Shown piece after piece: positions 6,649 through 8,754 of a DNA stretch of 8,754 nt. This DNA comes from an uncultured Mucispirillum sp. Its GTDB lineage: Bacteria; Chrysiogenota; Deferribacteres; Deferribacterales; Mucispirillaceae. Position 1 is the stretch's first letter. Every line of letters begins with the position of its first letter. The position numbers and the translations under genes are program-made. Location: positions 1 through 8,754 of the forward strand of contig CAMEZN010000050.1 in NCBI GenBank assembly GCA_945947845.1. Reading direction: 5' to 3'. The notes under the pieces were generated by a model, which did not search any database, was not told where the DNA came from, and worked only from the letters and a program-made list of their open reading frames with translations.

Positions 6649-6966
6649 TTATTTATCTAGTTGTTCTTTTAAATCTTTTTCTGCATTTTTGACAGCTTCA
6701 TTTGCTCTATCTTCTGCCTGCTTCACTGCTTTTTCTGCCTGTTTCTTAACACTTTCTACACTTTCTTCTATCTGGTTTAAAGAGTTCTTAACTGCCTCAT
6801 CTGCCAAATTAATAGAATCTTTAACAGCTCGTTCTGCCTGAGTTTTAGTTATTTCTACAATATCTTCTGCTGATTTATCAGATATTTTAAAGTATACTGT
6901 CCGTATAATAAATGCCACTAATAAAAGCACTGCTAATGCTAGAATAATTTTAATAAGTTTGCCCAT
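6649..6966 (-). CDS. Membrane-anchored hendecad-repeat protein (105 aa), function unknown
   Basis: One N-terminal membrane helix (about residues 4-21, IKIILALAVLLLVAFII) is followed by Arg22 and Lys27. A fully helical, highly charged tail (residues 33-105) is built on a strict 11-residue repeat. Units start at 33, 44, 55, 66, 77, 88 and a partial one at 99, with AERAVK, ADEAVK, IEESVE, AEKAVK and ANEAVK aligned exactly 11 apart. The pattern is A-[ED]-x-A-V-K-x-[SA]. Such repeats give a long right-handed coiled coil or an apolipoprotein-like, membrane-lying amphipathic helix. The ATG lies inside the end of mobA (17-nt overlap), with GGAGG (complement of 6973-6977) 6 nt upstream. Topology is uncertain: the positive residues after the helix suggest the tail may be cytoplasmic, but Lys3 and Lys6 oppose this. 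No confident family assignment. Confidence 0.82.
   Translation of the reverse strand: MGKLIKIILALAVLLLVAFIIRTVYFKISDKSAEDIVEITKTQAERAVKDSINLADEAVKNSLNQIEESVESVKKQAEKAVKQAEDRANEAVKNAEKDLKEQLDK
6652..6870 (-). repeat. Seven-unit 11-residue (33-bp) protein repeat
   Basis: This encodes residues 33-105 of the membrane-anchored small protein. Hydrophobic or Ala residues recur at 33, 44, 55, 66, 77, 88 and 99, and Val/Leu four residues after each. The DNA copies have diverged, so this is a protein-level repeat, not a recent tandem duplication. Confidence 0.8.
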
Positions 6967-7549
6967 TATCTGCCTCCAAATTTTCTAAGTCTTTTTTATA
7001 ATTTATATTTGTAAAAAGTCTGATGTCAAAGCCTGCTGCAAAAATATCTTTTTCTGAAATATATTTTATATTAAATTTTTCAATACTTTTAATTAGCTTA
7101 TAATTTTTATTATTATAATCATCTATCATATTAAGCAGCACATTCCGTTTATAAAAGCTCATTAAAGTATAACTTTTATTATTTATCACAGGGATAACTC
7201 CATCGCAGTCTTTAAAATATCCATATAAATATACAATAAAATCACTGCTGATTAATGGTGCATCAGCTGATATTACAAATATATCATCATACTTTGCTTC
7301 ATAAGCTGCTTTTATTAAACCACTCATAGGACATACTTCTTCTAAATCGTCCTGCAAATAACGGACATTTTTTAAATAAGGCTTATACTTTTCTGATATT
7401 TTAGATATGTGCATAACATCATCACTAACTAATAAGCCTGTTTCTAGCCCGTATATATATAATGGCTTTTCTTTATATAATGCTAATGTTTTATCTTTTC
7501 CAAACCGCTTAGCCAGACCGCCGCTTAATAAAGCATAAGAGATATTCAT
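6950..7549 (-). CDS. mobA: Molybdenum cofactor guanylyltransferase
   Basis: This 199-residue cytoplasmic enzyme transfers GMP from GTP to molybdenum-molybdopterin, giving the guanine dinucleotide cofactor used by DMSO-reductase-family enzymes such as nitrate and formate enzymes. The N-terminal nucleotide-binding loop reads LLSGGLAKRFGKDK (7-20). The second conserved block DDLEEVCPMSGLIKA (67-81) corresponds to the family's 'G-P-L-x-G' region, here with Cys-Pro-Met. The metal-binding Asp lies in ISADAPLI (Asp96). Length matches E. coli MobA (about 194 aa). Its ATG overlaps the moeA stop by one base (TAATG), a coupled arrangement, and its 3' end overlaps the next small gene by 17 nt. A MocA-type cytidylyltransferase is an alternative, but the neighbouring moeA and the short length favour MobA. 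Confidence 0.88.
   Translation of the reverse strand: MNISYALLSGGLAKRFGKDKTLALYKEKPLYIYGLETGLLVSDDVMHISKISEKYKPYLKNVRYLQDDLEEVCPMSGLIKAAYEAKYDDIFVISADAPLISSDFIVYLYGYFKDCDGVIPVINNKSYTLMSFYKRNVLLNMIDDYNNKNYKLIKSIEKFNIKYISEKDIFAAGFDIRLFTNINYKKDLENLEADNGQTY
6973..6977 (-). promoter_or_regulatory. Strong ribosome binding site of the 105-aa gene, inside mobA
   Basis: The complement reads GGAGG, 6 nt before the ATG at 6966-6964 and within the last codons of mobA. It is good evidence that the small overlapping gene is translated. Confidence 0.6.
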
Positions 7550-8505
7550 TAACCGAGCACCTGTTCTGCATTAAATACATAAGCATATAATTCTGTGCCT
7601 GCTTTTACTGTGCCTATCATCTCATTTGTAAATTTTGCATAAGCATTTGCTGAAACAAGTGATTCTATAATGTGAGAATCCTGAGTTGTAAATGGATATG
7701 CTTTCATTACACCATTTTCAACTTTTATCTGCACTCTATCAAACTGCACTCTGCCTTTTTTCTTGATAACATCTTCTGCTAAAATGACTTTTACAGGTTT
7801 ATTTCTATATTCTTTTAAACCCATCATTTTTAAAAGTGCAGGCTTTGTATAATAAAAATTACAAAACATAGCACTTACTGGGTTTCCGGGGCAGGCAAAA
7901 ACTGGTGTATCCCCCATAAAACCAAATGCCATGTGCTGACCGGGCTTCTGATTTATTTTATTAAAATGCCATTTTATGCCAAGCTGGTCTGCAATTAAAT
8001 TCATATAATCAAAATCACCGGCACTGATACCTGCTGATGTTACTATCATATCAAAATTTTTTAATGACTTAAATGTGTTAAGAAGAGCATCTTTATCATC
8101 AGGAATAACCCCAATATATGCAACTTCTGCACCAAGCTGCTGAAAAAATATTTTAGCCATTTGGCTGTTAGAATCAAATATCCTATCTGGATTATCCTGA
8201 ATTGACGGGTCTGCAATCTCATTACCTGTTGAAATTAATGCTACTCGCGGCTTTCTATATACTGATGTATAAAATACTCCTGCTGAAACATATCTGCCTA
8301 TATGATAGGCACTAAATCTTTCACCAGTTCTATCTATTATGCTTCCATCTTTTAAATCTTCACCTTTATAGCGAACACAAAAGCCATTTTTAACCTGCTG
8401 AGGAATATTTACAACTTCTTTTCCGTTATCTGTAAGTTCATGCTGGATAACACTATCTGCTCCTGCCGGCAAAAATGCACCTGTCATTATTCTATAACAC
8501 TCACC
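7549..8505 (-). CDS. moeA: Molybdopterin molybdenumtransferase, 5'-truncated at contig join
   Basis: MoeA inserts molybdate into adenylated molybdopterin in the cytoplasm. The recognisable protein begins GECYRIMTGAFLPAGADSV, which aligns with the 'G-x-C-x-R-I-M-T-G-A-x-x-P-x-G' block about 95 residues into normal MoeA proteins. Then come RYKGEDLKDGSII, RVALISTGNEI, RIFDSNSQM, the active-site region VTSAGISAGDFDYM, KPGQHMAFGFMGDTPVFACP followed by GNPVSA, and the C-terminal domain IV. About 318 residues remain of the usual ~400. The first ~95 residues are missing because the upstream DNA (beyond about 8505) belongs to another genome. The ATG at 8568 and the ~20 residues after it are an artefact of that join. 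It is co-directional with mobA, with stop and start overlapping by one base. The family call is firm; the 5' boundary is approximate. Confidence 0.88.
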   Translation of the reverse strand, partial: GECYRIMTGAFLPAGADSVIQHELTDNGKEVVNIPQQVKNGFCVRYKGEDLKDGSIIDRTGERFSAYHIGRYVSAGVFYTSVYRKPRVALISTGNEIADPSIQDNPDRIFDSNSQMAKIFFQQLGAEVAYIGVIPDDKDALLNTFKSLKNFDMIVTSAGISAGDFDYMNLIADQLGIKWHFNKINQKPGQHMAFGFMGDTPVFACPGNPVSAMFCNFYYTKPALLKMMGLKEYRNKPVKVILAEDVIKKKGRVQFDRVQIKVENGVMKAYPFTTQDSHIIESLVSANAYAKFTNEMIGTVKAGTELYAYVFNAEQVLG

Positions 8506-8510
8506 ACAAC
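8487..8510. other. Probable chimeric contig junction
   Basis: G+C changes abruptly from about 36% (8341-8460) to 60% (8521-8700, hand count). On the minus strand the TilS frame runs down to TAA at 8487-8489, while the MoeA frame is sensible up to about 8505, so a stretch of about 20 bp reads well in both genes. This is what a misjoin over a short shared k-mer would produce. The exact breakpoint cannot be fixed by eye. Confidence 0.75.
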
Positions 8511-8754
8511 CACATCGCCACCTGGCTTGCAGCGGTAGCGGTCGGATGTGCGCAGGCCTGGCACCCATATCACTTCGCCGGCGGCTTCAAGCACCCAGGC
8601 GTTGCGTTTCTGAAGCGAATCGTATTTGGCATCGGCAAACAAATCGCTCAGAAGCTTGCTCCCCTTCAACCCGAAAGGATGCATACGGTCGGCACGCCGC
8701 CAATGTCGCAGCACAAGCGGCACACCCACAATGGAGCTGTCGAGATAAGCAACC
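8487..8754 (-). CDS. tilS: tRNA(Ile)-lysidine synthetase, C-terminal fragment (Bacteroidales-like, foreign to the rest)
   Basis: The frame is open at the right edge (reading VAYLDSSIVGVPLVLRHW on entry) and ends at TAA 8487-8489. LRHWRRADRMHPFGLKGSK followed by LLSDLFADAK matches the conserved C-terminal TilS domain (W-R-x-G-D-R-x-x-P-F-G-x-x-G-x-K-x-x-S-D). WVLEAAGEVIWVPGLRTSDR follows, as in Bacteroidetes TilS. TilS attaches lysine to the wobble cytidine of tRNA-Ile(CAU). The GTG at 8729 is not the start, since homology continues through it. High G+C and GC-rich third positions differ from every other gene here. The final residues (VVVVSVIE) may include bases contributed by the join. Confidence 0.8.
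   Translation of the reverse strand, partial: VAYLDSSIVGVPLVLRHWRRADRMHPFGLKGSKLLSDLFADAKYDSLQKRNAWVLEAAGEVIWVPGLRTSDRYRCKPGGDVVVVSVIE

Noticed and set aside
8506..8568. N-terminal extension of MoeA from ATG 8568 (MGARPAHIRPLPLQARW...)
   Set aside because: It is high-G+C sequence antiparallel in frame to nothing MoeA-like. It is the out-of-frame reading of the tilS fragment on the same strand, created by the contig join.
8727..8729. GTG start for an 80-residue protein at the right edge
   Set aside because: TilS-like sequence continues upstream through this codon to the window edge (VAYLDSSIVGVPL), so it is an internal valine.
8487..8754. Horizontal transfer of tilS into this genome
   Set aside because: Only a C-terminal piece joins the middle of moeA, with no integrase, repeat or insertion-sequence end. 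A misassembly explains the break in composition and the loss of the moeA 5' end more simply.

Overview
The window is A+T-rich (about a third G+C by eye) over positions 1 to about 8500. It comes from a diderm (Gram-negative-type) bacterium: it encodes a TolC-family outer-membrane channel, a periplasmic adaptor and lipoproteins. It also makes molybdenum cofactor, which fits anaerobic respiration. A host-associated anaerobe such as a Deferribacterota (Mucispirillum-like) bacterium would fit, but that name is a low-confidence inference. The last ~245 bases are clearly different: 60% G+C by hand count over 8521-8700, against about 36% over 8341-8460. They encode the C-terminus of a TilS that looks like a Bacteroidales protein. 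The window is therefore probably a chimeric metagenomic contig joined near 8490-8510.

Plus strand, 1-6191: one tightly packed operon. It holds the end of a TetR-family regulator, a TolC-like outer-membrane efflux protein, a lipoprotein HlyD/YbhG-type adaptor, two separate ABC ATPases and two ABC-2 permeases. Gaps are 2-14 nt or the genes overlap. This is a complete tripartite exporter of the YbhGFSR type, with its own outer-membrane channel and a probable local repressor. What E. coli carries as one fused ATPase (YbhF) is here two overlapping genes. Their motif defects all fall in one of the two composite ATP sites.

A perfect 10-bp stem at 6213-6243 lies between the converging operons and probably terminates both.

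Minus strand, 8505 down to 6251: a second operon, moeA (5' end lost at the contig join), mobA, then three small membrane or exported proteins. One is membrane-anchored (105 aa), one has a signal peptide (69 aa) and one is a lipoprotein (54 aa, below usual ORF length cut-offs). moeA and mobA serve insertion of molybdenum into molybdopterin and conversion to the guanine dinucleotide cofactor. The three small proteins are unrecognised, but all show an 11-residue (hendecad) repeat in their charged helical parts. They are the most novel-looking element here.

Minus strand, 8754 down to 8487: the C-terminal fragment of the foreign tilS. No RNA genes, insertion sequences, CRISPR arrays or origins were seen. 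The promoters of both operons lie outside the window.
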